This document shows positions 63,241-64,000 of a stretch of DNA of 64,000 nt, one piece after another. The first letter of the stretch is position 1. Every line of letters starts with the position of its first letter. The DNA comes from JBBDIM01 sp040880405 (lineage in GTDB: Bacteria > Planctomycetota > Planctomycetia > Pirellulales > Pirellulaceae): NCBI GenBank assembly GCA_040880405.1, contig JBBDIM010000177.1:11829-75828 (forward strand), written 5' to 3'. The position numbers were made by a program, and so were the translations under genes. Below the pieces are notes generated by a model, which worked only from the letters and a program-made list of their open reading frames with translations, had not been told where the DNA came from and did not search any database.

Positions 63241-64000
63241 GTGGCATCCGGAAAATTTCTGTTCACGAGTGAGTCTGTCAGCATGGGACACCCCGATAAG
63301 GTGTCCGATCAAATTTCCGATGGCATCCTCGACGCCCTCCTGGCTCAAGACCCACATAGCCGTGTCGCCTGCGAGACGATGGTCACCACCGGCTTGGCGA
63401 TCGTCGCTGGTGAAATCACCACCAAGGCGGTGATCGATTACCAAGACGTCATCCGCGGCACCATCCGCGACATCGGCTACACGAGCGACGACATGGGCTT
63501 CAACGCCGATACCTGCGGTGTGATGGTCACCCTCGATCGGCAAAGCCCCGATATCGCCCAAGGGGTCAATGAGGACTCCGGCAACGGCAAGGAAATCGGG
63601 GCGGGCGACCAGGGCCTGATGTTCGGCTACGCCTGCAATCACACGCCGGAACTGATGCCGCTGCCGATCGCCCTATCGCACCGCATCCTCAACCGACTGA
63701 CCGAGGCCCGTCGCCAAGGCGAAGTCAACTGGCTCCGCCCCGACAGCAAGAGCCAAGTGACCGTCGAGTTCGATGGGGATCGTCCGGTGGGGATCCACAC
63801 CGTGGTGGTTTCCACTCAGCACGCCGATACCGTCACGCAGAAGCAGATTCAGGAATACGTCATCGAGAACATCATCCGGCCCTCGCTGCCGGAAGAGTTC
63901 GCTGCGGACGACATCATCTATCACATCAACCCGACCGGTAAGTTTGTCGTGGGTGGCCCCTTGGGCGACTGCGGCCTGACCGGGCGGAAGATCATCGTCG
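63241..64000 (+). CDS. metK: S-adenosylmethionine synthetase (partial, runs off right edge)
   Basis: First 253 codons. Motifs: [13 protein letters not shown] at 8-20 with catalytic His17, [11 protein letters not shown] near 120-130, and [15 protein letters not shown] at the edge. It forms S-adenosylmethionine from methionine and ATP. GTG 63241 (read as MASGKFLF) follows GAGGAG by about 8 bases; TTG 63238 is in the same frame but too close to the SD. Third in the tract secA, waaA, metK; own promoter present. Confidence 0.95.
   Translation, partial: MASGKFLFTSESVSMGHPDKVSDQISDGILDALLAQDPHSRVACETMVTTGLAIVAGEITTKAVIDYQDVIRGTIRDIGYTSDDMGFNADTCGVMVTLDRQSPDIAQGVNEDSGNGKEIGAGDQGLMFGYACNHTPELMPLPIALSHRILNRLTEARRQGEVNWLRPDSKSQVTVEFDGDRPVGIHTVVVSTQHADTVTQKQIQEYVIENIIRPSLPEEFAADDIIYHINPTGKFVVGGPLGDCGLTGRKIIV

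Overview
The window looks like a chromosomal segment of a planctomycete (Planctomycetota, probably Pirellulales-like). This rests on the mix of genes: a Ser/Thr kinase with a C-terminal membrane anchor, an FHA-GAF-sigma54 activator, leucine-rich-repeat and other lipoproteins, secreted c-type cytochromes with planctomycete-style domains, a PQQ-like beta-propeller protein, a large double von Willebrand protein and an enlarged SecA. Kdo transferase and a GmhA-like isomerase point to a Gram-negative envelope. No rRNA, tRNA or CRISPR array was recognised. The assignment is inference from protein content; no phylogeny could be run.

Layout. 1-1650: leftover or edge of a mobile element (partial small gene, excisionase-like HTH gene, 10-bp iterons, unknown 277-aa protein). 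1697-4855: leftward set MFS/LplT-like, GmhA-like SIS protein, ROK kinase. 4964-7858: thiC and a two-haem cytochrome. 8042-11618: rightward FAD oxidoreductase, LRR lipoprotein, CBS protein, meeting leftward metH (11625-15335). 15691-20882: rightward exopolysaccharide-type cluster (membrane-anchored disordered protein, BY-kinase-like ATPase with a broken P-loop, ExeA-like ATPase, GT39-like membrane enzyme). 20943-23019: two leftward exported proteins. 23121-26091: leftward, translationally coupled trio of a metallophosphoesterase-like protein, a radical SAM protein with a SPASM-like Cys pattern and an FAD oxidoreductase. 26367: orphan cheB. 27546-29764: leftward thiO, TIGR04282-type glycosyltransferase and thioredoxin-fold protein. 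30033-36153: kinase, zincin-like protein, cytochrome/peptidase-like fusion, lipoprotein. 36243-41232: ABC-2 permease and divergent double-vWA protein.

41345-43545 is the most accessory-looking part: an AT-richer orphan gene, a small membrane gene broken by a frameshift in a homopolymer, and a cluster of interspersed repeats including a 121-bp MITE-like element. It is followed by argG and a YeeZ-like protein (leftward), then an HtrA-type protease and a catalytically dead paralogue with the PDZ domain placed inside the protease fold, a DUF4404 protein, a PQQ propeller protein, a YheT-type hydrolase, the sigma54 activator, a C-terminal processing protease, a PhnP-like hydrolase, secA, kdtA/waaA, and metK running off the right edge.

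The best candidates for something undescribed are the FAD/radical SAM/phosphoesterase trio (23121-26091), the paired active and dead HtrA proteins (46079-48423), the BY-kinase-like protein lacking the P-loop lysine (17223-18344), and the extra domains in SecA.
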